From Symmetrospora coprosmae (taxonomy: Eukaryota; Basidiomycota; Cystobasidiomycetes; Symmetrosporaceae): 64,000 nt of DNA. This document shows, one piece after another, positions 1 through 10,600 of this stretch (position 1 is the stretch's first letter; the number at the start of each line of letters is the position of its first letter). The DNA lies in assembly GCA_008802785.1 (NCBI GenBank), contig VUYT01000008.1:1-64000 (forward strand), written 5' to 3'. The notes beneath the pieces are model-generated. The model was not told the origin of the DNA, made no database searches, and saw only the letters and a list, made by a program, of their open reading frames with translations. Position numbers and translations under genes: made by a program.

Positions 1-316
1 GGGGGATGCAGCCCCCGGGCCAAAAGAAAAGGTGGGTTTTCCCGCTGCGGGGGTCCCTGGGGTCCCCGGGTCCCACCCCAACGCCCCCCCTGGACGGCCC
101 CCCCCCCCCCCCCCCGCCCTGAACGGAAGCAATCCCTCACCAAAGAGCGACATTGTGCGCTGCTCTGCTCTGCTCGACTCGTCTGATCCTCTGCTGTATT
201 GAGTGCTAAGTTGTACTGTATAATGTGATCCGGTTGGAGCGAGTAGGAGAGCCTCGTCTCCCGTCTCGGTCGTCTCCTGCTCGTCCTGTGGACACCCATC
301 CATCCATCCAACAGCA
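1..316. other. GC-rich edge and 5' region of the nucleoporin gene
   Basis: No gene is seen here. The first 120 bases are dominated by G and C homopolymers, including an 18-base C run at 98-115, and look like low-quality or low-complexity sequence. From about 150 a short TGCTC-type repeat leads into a likely 5' untranslated leader that ends in a CATC repeat just before the nucleoporin start codon. Confidence 0.5.
98..115. repeat. poly-C run of 18
   Basis: Eighteen consecutive C bases read directly in the sequence, inside a 120-base stretch of G and C runs. Long homopolymers of this kind are rare elsewhere in the window and may be inaccurate in length. Confidence 0.8.
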
Positions 317-3300
317 ATGCCCGACAGCAGCCAAGGTCGAGGGCACTCCCTGGCGTGGGCCTTCCTCGGTGACGAGGAGGATCATGAGGATCATGCTGCA
401 CCATCCTCGTCAAGGCATACCATACCATCAGACGTGCACGGAGGATCATCGTCGTCCTCCTCGGGCCCGCCGCGTCCAGGCAGCAGCTCGAGCAGGGCAG
501 CAGCAGCCATCTACTCGGAGATCCACAGCGTCCAGGGCACCACCCACAGCAGGATACTCACACGCATAGTCGACGAGGGGAGAACACTCGAGTGCAGCTG
601 GGTCGATGCTGCACACCACGCGGTCACCAGGTTCACCCTGGAGAAGGGACTCACACTGCTCCCGGGAATATGCATGAGCAGCAGCAGCAGCGACGACAAC
701 GACAATGATGGAGGACGCCAGCTCAGCATCCTGTTGACCACATCAGCACCAGCCCACCTCGTCTACCGCCTCTGCTTCAACAGCCAGGACGGCGCCTTCT
801 TTTCGGCACACGAGCTGGGCAAGGGATGGCACAGCGAGCACCGGCTTGCAGTCCCAGCGTCGAGCAGTGGTAGCAACAGCGGGAAGGTCCCAGTAGCATG
901 CCACGGAGTACATGGAGAAGAAACGCTCGTCATTGCCTACCTGGATGGCAGCTTGCTCGAAGCGCAGTGGATGCCTAAAGATGGTGAGCTGGGCGCGCCA
1001 TACTTGCTGCACGCCTGCGAGGGCACGACCAACGAACCCAAGCTGACATGGCGTCTCGCTCGACCCTGCTTTGCATTGCATTGCAGGACGGATACGCGAG
1101 ACAGAGCTCGTCAAGCAGCAGTCCATCATCTCCTCCGTCCGCTCCTTCTTTCCCGGGCGCCGCCTGCTCTCAAACACACCCACCTCCTCGCCCGCCCGGC
1201 AGTCACTCGCCGCCGCCGCCGCGCAGCAGACGCCAGCCCGCGCTCTCCAGTCCTTCTCCTCGGCATCCTCGCCAGAGCAGGTCGTCTCGCTCACTTCCAA
1301 CCCCGAAAGTCTGCCAGATATCGTGTTCGCCGTCTCGCGCGACCGGAAGCTGCGCGCGTGGTCCCTCGCGTCGCACACCTGCATCGAGACAGTCCAGCTG
1401 CCGTCGACATCGCAGACGATGGACATCGTTCCCGTCGACGCGCTCGGCAACGCAGTCGTAACCCAGTCGTCCTCAGCCTCGGCCGCAGAGAACGGCACAA
1501 GCGCGACCTCGCTCCTTGCGCCAACACCGCGGACGCTCCTCCGCGTTATCCCATCACCTAGCACAGAAGCCGAACAATCTCATCTTCTCCTCGTATACGT
1601 GCCGACATCGCATGTTCAGACGTCCTTCTTCATCCTGTACGCCATCGTCCTCGACAGCAGCGACAACCTCACCTCAATCACGCCCGTCTCGGAAAAGCCG
1701 TGCGATTTTGCCCTCGAAGCAAACTCGACGTGCACCTTGGTCGACTTTGCCTATTCTCCCGGCTCGGGTCAGCTGTGGACGCTCTGGAGCGAGGATGGCC
1801 AAAGCATCGTCCGGTACTCTGGCTTGGACGCCCAGGCCTCGTCTGGCTCTTCAGCCGATGCGGGCGTCGCCGACACTTCATCACCATGGAGGACCGTCCT
1901 GCCGTCCGTGCGCACTCAGGAGAGTCTTTCCCTCGACACGCCCGCTGCCCTGTTCGAGCAGACCCTACAAGCGCTGCATGCGACGCACCAAACGGCACTC
2001 GCCGCCGCCGCTGCCGCCGCGATAGAGGGCGGTACCCAGCGCAGTGCAGCAGAGCAAGCGTACCAATTGACAGTTCTCGCGCGCCAAGCAGCCGCGTCGT
2101 CCTTCCTCGCGCACATCTTCCGTCCCGGCCGGTACCCGCTCTCGAGCGTGTCGAGCGCGCTCATCGCGTACCTGCAGTCCGCCAAGAAGGCCTCGCCCGA
2201 GCTGCGCGTCCCTAGTCGGCGCACCGCGACGCTCGCACAGCAGGCGCTCGATGCTGTCGGGGCGGGCGTGCACCCGGCGCAGGACCCGGCGACCGGAGCG
2301 CTGATGGAGCGCGAGTATGCCAAGCTGTACAAGATGGAATGGATGCGCTTCTTGGCGCTCGCGGAGGAAGCGAGGAGAGAGGCTGTCCTGCCACTTACCC
2401 TGCTGGTGCGGAGCAGCGCGGGTTCTCAGCAGGATGAAGTGCTCGTGGCATCTCGCGGAGGGATGGCGGCAGTCGCACGTGGTGATGGGCTGGTCGGCGT
2501 CTGGCAGGGTGCGGACCGCAACGACGGCGCAGTCGACAGCGACGCCAATGCGGTCTTTGGCATCGCGACGCTTCTGCACGGGCGGCTTGACGGGGCCGTG
2601 GCGGAGGAGTGCGAGCGGGCCATCGTGCAGGCTGCCACATCTCCGCTGAGCACTTCCCTCGAGGACTGCACTGCCGAAATCTACGAGACTGGTCTGGAGG
2701 CGCACGTCCACGATCAGCTGGCGAATGAGATCACCGCACAGCTGAGTCGCATGCAGGTCGCCAGTGCAGTCCGGAGCGCTCTCGCTTCATTGTCTGGGAG
2801 CTCATCCTCCGATGGGGAACGTGCGGCAGACGTAGAGATGGAGCACGATGAGTCATCCGGGACACGGACCAACGCACTGACCCAGGCTCTGCAAGTAGAC
2901 CTGGCTTCCGCATCACTCGTGGCACGCTATCATCTCTCGATCCGCCTCTTTATGCTTCTCCTCTTCGTCCAAGGCGAGATGCTGCACCCGGACCCGTCTC
3001 TGTCCATTTCTTCCGACCTTGCGGGCGATGGTGCGGCTTCATCCGGCCACATCAGCGAACACGATCTAGCGGACATCCTGGCAGCTGCACTTGATGTCGT
3101 CAAAACGCTGTCTGTCGCGCACTGGACCAGCGTACACAGCCTCCAGATGACGGATCTCGACGTCCACCTCAGCGATCCGGCAATCGACGAGGAGGCTAGT
3201 GACGAGGTGCTGCAGCGCCTGGTTGGCGGGTTGCAGATGCACGCAAAAGGGCGCGGGAACGGGCAGGAGCAGCATCAGTCGGCGCAGGATCACCGGTCCG

Positions 3301-5613
3301 TCCTCGCTGTGCTGATGGGCTCTACGGCCGACCAGACCGGCGGATTTTCGGGGCTGGCGAACTCGGCGGTAGCGTATCTGCAGCAGGCAGGGTTCCTCGG
3401 TTCGCCGGACGCAGGTCTGTCGAGCGCACAGGCTAGTCTTCTCGCTTGGACCCTGCTCCGGCAGGAGTATGGGTCTGAGCCGCTGCAGATCATCGATATG
3501 CAGCCTGAGCGGGAGGAAGACGCCGCTTTGCTACATATTAGGGGCTGTATCGCTGCTCAACGCGGTTACGTGGAGGAGGCCGAGCTCTGCTTCTCGAAGG
3601 CGGCCGGAGCTATCTGTGAGTGCGAGCTTTCGTGCCTTTGCAACCTCGGCGACGTCTGACTCTGTCAAATATCTCGCAGACACGGAAGATCCGTCAGCCG
3701 CTAGTCTGCAAGAGATACTTGAAAATGGCGCATCCGACTCTACTGCCTCTTACTACCGCCACGTCGTATCAATCTTCGAGTCAGCCAACGACGGGTCTAG
3801 CGAAGGCCTCGAGTTGCCAATTGCGCGCTTCTGCAGGCTGGCTATCGATGTTGAAGCCACAGAGGGTACGGACCCAGAAGACAGGCCGGCATGGGCCAAG
3901 GAGCTCTGGAACAAGGAGTTCCGGTCATACTGCAACATTGGTCACTTCGACGCCGCGTATGCCAGCATGATGGGCATGCCATTCACGAACCTGTAGGTTC
4001 TGATCGTGGCAGATCTAGCAAACAACAGTCAGCGAGCTGATCGCGTTTTTGCCCGCAGACAACAAGATTCCCTCAGACATCTTGTGGCTGTCATGTGCGA
4101 GTCCGGCGCAAATGACATCCTCTTGCGCTACACATTCGTGGGCCTACACGGCGAGCTGGAGAAGACGCTCGCCTTCCGAGCACGCAATTCGCATCCGCTG
4201 GACTCGAGCGTGGACTACTACAAGGTTCTGTTCGCTTTCCACACGACGCGGAGTGACTATCGAGCAGGTGAGCTGTCCGAAGTATGTTAAGAAGGATCGT
4301 TGGCTCATCGCTGATCCGCGTCGTCACGTTCTTCAGCCGCCGCCGTCATGTACCAGAAGGCCAAGAGGCTCGCCGCGCTCTCCGGAAATGATGGCCGCGC
4401 AGATGAGAGCTTGACAGCCGGCTGCCAGGCCTATCTCACAGCCGTCAACTCGCTTTCGTTGGTTGCGGAAGATCAGCAATGGATCCTGGTGAAGGCGGAG
4501 GGCGATGACTCGTCAGCCGCCCGCCTTGCTGCGGTAAGCTGCGAATGCACTATCTACTCTGTTGCATCGCAGGCTGAAGCTCTGTTGCTACTGATTCAGG
4601 CCCGCAAGTATCAGCGTGTGCTCGATGCACCACTAGCCGACCCGGACGTCATCACGCTGAATGCGATCAGGACGGAATACGTCTCGGCCTTGGCTCGTCT
4701 GCAATTGTCTCAGCATTTCCCGGAACTCAATCGAGGCAGTCAGTCGCATTGCCTCATATTCGTGCCCGTCCGCATACTGACAATACGTGTCTCTCGCCGA
4801 CTAATGCACAGACAAATTCCTGGACTCGATGAACGCTGTAGCTCTCTTCAGCCAGATTGGGGCGTTCGACACGGCTCTCCGCACCGCACTCGCTCTAGAT
4901 GTCGACATGTCTAGCATCTTTGAGCACCTCACTCGGAAGTGTGTACAGCTCGGGCACGATGGATCGCACAGGGAAGAGTGAGTGTCCGGAAGGCGGGAAT
5001 CGTCCTGCTATGGAGCTGACTTGCTTTTCCCTCGAGCAGAAGCGATCTGGCCTGGCTACTACAGGACAGCAACGCCTCTTCCTGGGATGGCAGTGTTGCT
5101 TCGAAAGCGTGGCGGTTACTCGAGCTCCAGCTAGTGCGCTTCGACGACACGGCGGTCGTTCCAGGACGGTACCGAGAGAGGGTGCTCCAGACCATCCTCG
5201 AGGAAGACCGAAGGACGCGCCTACCGAGATCCCTAGTCAGCTGGTTCATGGAGCATCACCCAGAGCACCTGATCTGGAAGCTGGTCGAGTACGATCTGCT
5301 AGAAGAGGCTTTCGAGCATGCCAAGGCGATGGTCGCGAAAGTGAGGCGCCGCTTCCCGCCGTCCCTCTGGAAAGAGCACTGGCTGATCCGCGCGTCCGTC
5401 CGACAGTCCGACTCGGAGGTGCTCAAGAGTGCAGGCGCCAAGCGTGCTGCCTTAACACGCTTGCCATACAACCTGCTAGATCAGCTTTTGTTGGTGGATC
5501 TGCAGGACGAAGTACAGAGCAGGAAGGAGGCGATCAACGCACAACAGGAGCAACTGCGGAAGGCTGTTAAACAGCAGAATCAGCGGGTAGAGGAGATGTG
5601 GCGTCAGATGTAA
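317..5613 (+). CDS. NUP120: Nucleoporin Nup120/Nup160, Y-complex scaffold
   Basis: Structural nucleoporin of the Y (Nup84/Nup107) complex that coats the nuclear pore membrane and supports mRNA export. I read eight exons: 317-983, 1087-3615, 3680-3992, 4059-4267, 4337-4533, 4600-4738, 4812-4977 and 5040-5613. All phases close, giving about 1597 residues, in the range for Nup160. The first ~550 residues fit the beta-propeller part, including a Ser-rich N-terminus; the rest is a helical solenoid, with a conserved-looking tract around RTEYVSALARLQ and a C-terminal Lys/Arg/Gln helix ending in EEMWRQM. The start is the first ATG in this frame after a CATC-repeat leader. Family assignment rests on overall architecture and C-terminal similarity, not on a single diagnostic motif. 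Intron 5 has two possible acceptors (39 or 66 bp, both multiples of three), so 9 residues are uncertain. Confidence 0.8.
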
Positions 5614-5922
5614 TGAAGTCGTGTCCGCGGTAGATGAGACGCATCTCAGCCGCCAGGTACGTTCGACTAGCTTTGCAAAGCATGGCATGCCGACGGTGCG
5701 AGAGACTGTACAACGGGTGATGCTGGCATAAGCTTCAAGGCACTCTATTACTACCAATTTGAGCGCCCCTTGCGCCCGCTTGCCACGATGTCGAACTGGA
5801 CGTGCTTTATTCTTCTATTTAGCGATCTCCATCGGGCATTTGCTTCCGCGCCCTTCATTCCGCCTCGTGGAGAGAGACTTCAGGAAACTCCTCTTCATCG
5901 TCCGATGCGAGATCTGCAGCCG
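5614..5922. other. convergent intergenic region
   Basis: About 310 bp between the nucleoporin stop and the F-box stop on the other strand. It should hold both 3' untranslated regions. I see no further coding potential, hairpin or repeat. Confidence 0.5.
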
Positions 5923-7278
5923 TCAGTCTAGACAACACAGAACAGCACGAGGAGTCAGGAGGCGATACTCGCAGCAGCTTGGACTACGGCACTCACTCTC
6001 GAAGAAGTTCCCCTCGAGAGTAGGGCAGCCGCTGTGCCTGCCGTTGGCAGCGGCGGCCACGAGGTCGTCCTGAGCGGTCTTATAAGTCTGCGACCGGAAA
6101 AGTAGCCATCGTTCTTCAAATTCTTGATGAACAATGCGAGCTAGCCGCGGGCACCAGTCTTTGTCTGGAGAAAGTCGTGTAATGTCGTGCATAGGAGCGA
6201 AGGCAGCAAGGCCGCGCAAGTGCGTGACTTCGTGTAAGTCCAGCAACTCGAGACTGATAGGCAGACTGGCGAAGAGCGATGTGTGGGATGCTGCGTACTA
6301 CGCCCGTACCCAAAGGTGAAGTGTCTAAGACTTCTGGCGTTCACCAGCGGCGCGCATGTTGCTAGCTCCGGCTGAGTAGTGATGCGCGGCAACAGCCTGA
6401 GGCGGGTGCACTTCGAGCGGAAAGAGATAGCCGAGATGAGCTCCGCTTCAAGGGGGACATTGACGACTTGTATAGTCTGTATCTCTGGAGCTAGCCTGAT
6501 AAGCCGACTGATGATGGCTGAACCTTCCGTCTCGTGCCCGATCTGCGCGTCGAGAGCTTCGAAGCTCACGCTGAGCTTTCGGAGGCTCATGGACGTGGAG
6601 ATGGCCAGGTTCTGCCAAGCCTGTGTTGCGCCGGGATTTGCCGCATTTAGGTTTACCTTTAGCCGTGACAGCCGGCCCCAAAGGTCGGGGAGGAGGATCT
6701 GGGACCAGGCATCCATGCCTTCGTACGCGTCCGCACATCGGTGACGCTGCAGTGCTTGCGGGTTTCTGATAGAATGCCAGCACTTCCTCGACAGTAGTGG
6801 CAACGGCATCGAGGAGGCTTGTGTCGGCGCCGCAGCCACACAGCTCGAGGCTTGTAAGATCTGGGCAGGTTTGCAGAACTGATGCCACTATGCGCAGAAA
6901 CCGATTGACGGATTGCGGTGATGAGCGGAAGTAGTCATCGTCGGTATCGTTAATAGCTGCAGTGAAAAACTCGTCCATCGTGTCCATGTCGATGCGCAGC
7001 GTTTGAACAAGGCTACCACGAGGCGCTGTGACGGTTGCGCCCGTAGTTCGTGCCGTCGTCGAGAGTGCTTGCAGCAATGGCGCGAAGTTACCGATGGCCA
7101 CCACATGATCCGGACTCAATCTGAAGCTCATCTCCACGGTATGGAAAAGCTGGCGAATGAAGGAGAGATGCAGAGCTTTGCAGGTGACGGAAAGGCTGCA
7201 GAGGTCGCACTGTGCGTCCAGGTGAGATGCGATGGCCTCGAGCATCTCGACTGGCAGCGCGGTGAGGGTCAGCAGCAT
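5923..7278 (-). CDS. F-box protein with LRR-like repeats
   Basis: Predicted substrate adaptor of an SCF ubiquitin ligase. The N-terminus has an F-box-like segment (LPVEMLEAIASHLD followed by a CSLSVTCKALH motif) at residues 7-32. It is followed by Leu-rich stretches of the LRR type (TSLELCGCG, LELLDLHEVTHLRGL). I read three exons on the minus strand: 7278-6784, 6746-6310 and 6265-5923, giving about 424 residues. The two introns are only 37 and 44 bp; both have GT and AG ends and restore the frame, and the joined protein reads smoothly across both. The region upstream of the chosen ATG stays open for a further 500 bases but runs into the end of INO80, so I use the first Met of the F-box segment. 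The substrate is unknown. The C-terminal ~60 residues are less certain. Confidence 0.65.
6266..6309 (-). other. 44-bp intron of the F-box gene
   Basis: Starts with GTACGG and ends with GCCAG on the minus strand; removing it joins the RHFTFG and LPISLELL segments in frame. It is among the shortest introns in the window. Confidence 0.6.
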
Positions 7279-7649
7279 GATATCGAAGGGAAGAATGGAT
7301 GAGTAAGGTAGGTGTTGCTGCCACGGTATCCATTGGTTGTTTTCGGTTGCCGTGAGAGAAGGAGGCGAACGTGCCTTTTTAGGAGGGGGCAACAACATCT
7401 TCCGAGAGAAACGCTTGGGCGGAGGCGTTCGCACTTTGACAGGCTGGCAGAGGTGCAAGTGCAGCACAGGGAATACCAGACCCAGGCCAGAGAGCCGAGT
7501 GCGCTGAAGGTCAACGAGTTGCGCGAGGCAGCTGGCCGATAGACGAGTGTAAAGTTGCACACAACACTTGGCGGCATGGACACTACTGGCTTGACAGATG
7601 AACGTATTCTGCACTATCCTGCTGCAGTCGTAGGCTGCAGCTGCATCCA
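7279..7649. other. intergenic region, F-box promoter and INO80 3' end
   Basis: About 370 bp between the INO80 stop and the F-box start, both on the minus strand. It must contain the INO80 3' end and the F-box promoter. No clear TATA box, repeat or small gene was found. Confidence 0.4.
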
Positions 7650-10600
7650 CTAATCTAGGTGCATGGGAGTCTGGGCTGCCGAGGTGTTCAGGCTGCCCTC
7701 CGTATCGAAAGCGGGATTGCTGGACCCGACCGTATTGGGCGTTATGGCCAGCTTCTTGCCTCGAGGCTTGCCCTTTGGCCACCCTCCGCGCGGATTCTTT
7801 TCAGGTATAATGGGTTGCCCATCCGGGCCGATCTCGGGCTCCTCCTTCTTTTTCGGAGCACGCGCGCGCTTCTTGGGCGGTGCGTTAGGATCTTCTGGCT
7901 CTTTCGGCTTGCGCGCTCTTGGCTTGGCCGGTGCGCGAGGTGCTTTAGCCTTCCCTTTGCCTTTGCCTTTCGCTCCTCCTGCATCGCCGGCGTCTCCCTG
8001 GCCCTCCCCATCGCCACCGTCGAGGTCTCCATCATCGTCAGGATCGCGCGAAGGCTTGTTCGTTGTATTGGAGAAGAAGCCGAATGCATCATCGTCCTCA
8101 TCCTGGTTATCCCAGCCATGACCAGCGGCGGCACCGCCAAGCCCGGACGAGCTAGCATTCCTGCCATTGCTTCTCGCCGAGGCTGCAATGTCTTTTGCAC
8201 GTCCTTTGTTCTCCTTCATTGCTTCCGACTGCTGCAGTGTTTCGGCGAGCTCGTCATCATCAAGTAGCAGGTTGACCACCTCGTTGCCCTTGACTTCGCC
8301 CGAGCTTCCGCCGACAACCTGGGTAGACGACCCGACGACCGCATCCTGGACCACCTTCTTATTTCTGGCGAGAGCCAGGATACGCTCATCGATCGTGTTC
8401 TTGGTGATGAGGCGGTATACCGTGACCTGGCGCTGCTGTCCCAATCTGTGCGCTCGGTCCATGGCCTGACTGTCATTTGACGGATTCCAGTCCGAATCGT
8501 AGAAGACGACCGTATCGGCAGCCGTCAAGTTGATACCGAGACCGCCCGCACGCGTCGAGAGGAGGAAGATGAAGATTTCTGGCTTGCTCTGCCAGTCTCC
8601 GACCATGTCTCGCCGTTCGGAGATGGAGCTTGATCCATCCAGGCGGAGATACTTGTGCTGGCGGAATGCGAGATACTCCTCCATGAGGTCGATCATGCGT
8701 GTCATCTGGAAGTAAACCAGGACTCGGTGACCGCCGGCCTTGAGCTGCGTGAGGAGCTCGTCAAGCTTGGCGAGCTTGCCAGAATCGAGGATGAGCTTGT
8801 GCAATTGAGGCACCTCCATTGGTGCCAATGGCATCTGTGCCTTCGACAAGCTGCCCAGAATGCCGTTGGTCTCGCCAGGAGTACCATACAGCGCGGTACG
8901 AGTAGCCAAGTCATGCCGAGCATCCTGCAGCTTGTATGCGAAGGAGCGGGAAGATGCGAGGAGGGCGGGAGGAGGGGCTTGTGCAGGGTCGATATAAAAA
9001 CGCGTGTCGGCGCGATTGTAGCGAGAGAAGTCTCGGTAGTCCTCCTGGATGGAAGCGAGAGGGGGAAGGCCGAGGTACCGCCAGGAAGGATCGTCTGGCA
9101 AAGCCTTCGAGGTCTTGAGGGAAAGAGGCTGCGAGCGAGCCTCGGAAATGCTGTCCGCATCATGGCATTAGCGCGATCTCGCCTACAAGGCTCGGCGATG
9201 GTCCGCCTACCTGCTCTGGGCGATACGGATAGCGTCTCTGTCGTTGGCTTGCTGTGCGATAGAGAGTCGCTGCAAAGGATCGCGGGACCGAGCCAGGGTG
9301 TGCACGGCTTGCGCATCCAGTTCTGCTGCCTTCATGAATGCGAAGGCATCTGAAAAGTTCGACAATGTCTACGTCAGTCGCGCGAGCACAGTGCGGTCTC
9401 CCAGGTCCGACACGCACCTCCGGCATGCGCTGACTGCGTGATATGGCTTTTCGTCCAAATGTTCATGAGATTGCCAACGTAATTCGTCTCGCCCGCTTGC
9501 TGAAGCTCGTCGTTGATCGGGTCGTCAAGGAAGAGCTTGGGTATCCGCACGTCGAGATAGCTGTTCGTGGCGTAGAGAACTTCGAGGCTGTTGCCCTCGC
9601 GATTCAGGTTGTAGGATTGGGAGTAGTCGGCGAACGAGAAAGGCGCTTCGACATCTGCTCGTTCAAACAGTTCCGGGTGATTGCAGACTTTGCGGAACTG
9701 CATGATGAGGTTCATGAGGCGCTTGACGCTCTCATCGTCGGACAGGCTCGCGGCGCGCTTGACGAGATCGGCGATGGATATATTCTGACGGAGGGTCCGG
9801 TACATTTGCCGCTGGCGAGGGGTAAGATCGCAGTAGACATCGATCTCGATTTTGTCTGCGAGCTCGTTCTGCACATTCTTCTTGATTCGACGCAGCATGA
9901 ACGGCTTGAGGATCATGTGCAGTCGCCGCAGCTGATGCGCGTTCATCCCGCCGTTCTTGTCTGCGTTACCTTCGATGTCCTTGGCGAACCACTCGCTGAA
10001 CTCGTTGTGCGAGTCGAAGAGGGAAGGCATGATGAAATGGAGCAGGGCCCACAGTTCTGATAAAGAACAGTACATCGATTAGATGCGTTAGGACTTCCAT
10101 CGAGGCTCTATTGCTGGAAGGCCGGACTCACCTTGCATCGAATTCTGGATGGGTGTACCGGTCAGAAGCAGTCGGTTCCTGCAGTTCATGCCGAGGAGGA
10201 TCTTCCATCTGCTTGAGGCAGACGACTTAATGGCCTGGGCCTCATCCAGTACCATGTATTGCCACTTGACCTTGTTGAAGTATTGCTCGTCCGTCACGAC
10301 CAGCTGGTAACTCGTAATGAGGACGTGAAAGGGTGCATTGCGATCGTAGCGCAAGGACTTGCGATTCCAGAACTTGCGCAACGTCGTCCGGTCTTTGACA
10401 TTTCCCCAGTACGGCAGAACCTTGAGCGCTGGTGCGAACTTGGTAATCTCCTGCTGCCAGTTGTGGAGGGTTGATGCGGGGGCGACGACAAGGAAGGGCC
10501 CCCAAATATTGTGCTCTTCTGCCAGGTACGACATGAGCGAGATAGACTGGACGGTCTTGCCCAGACCCTGCATTCGATCGAAGCGCACATTAGCGGCGAA

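Noticed and set aside
9443-10060. 205-codon plus-strand frame opposite INO80
   Set aside because: Antisense to the conserved helicase exon 7, whose own frame is certain. The translation has no recognisable feature.
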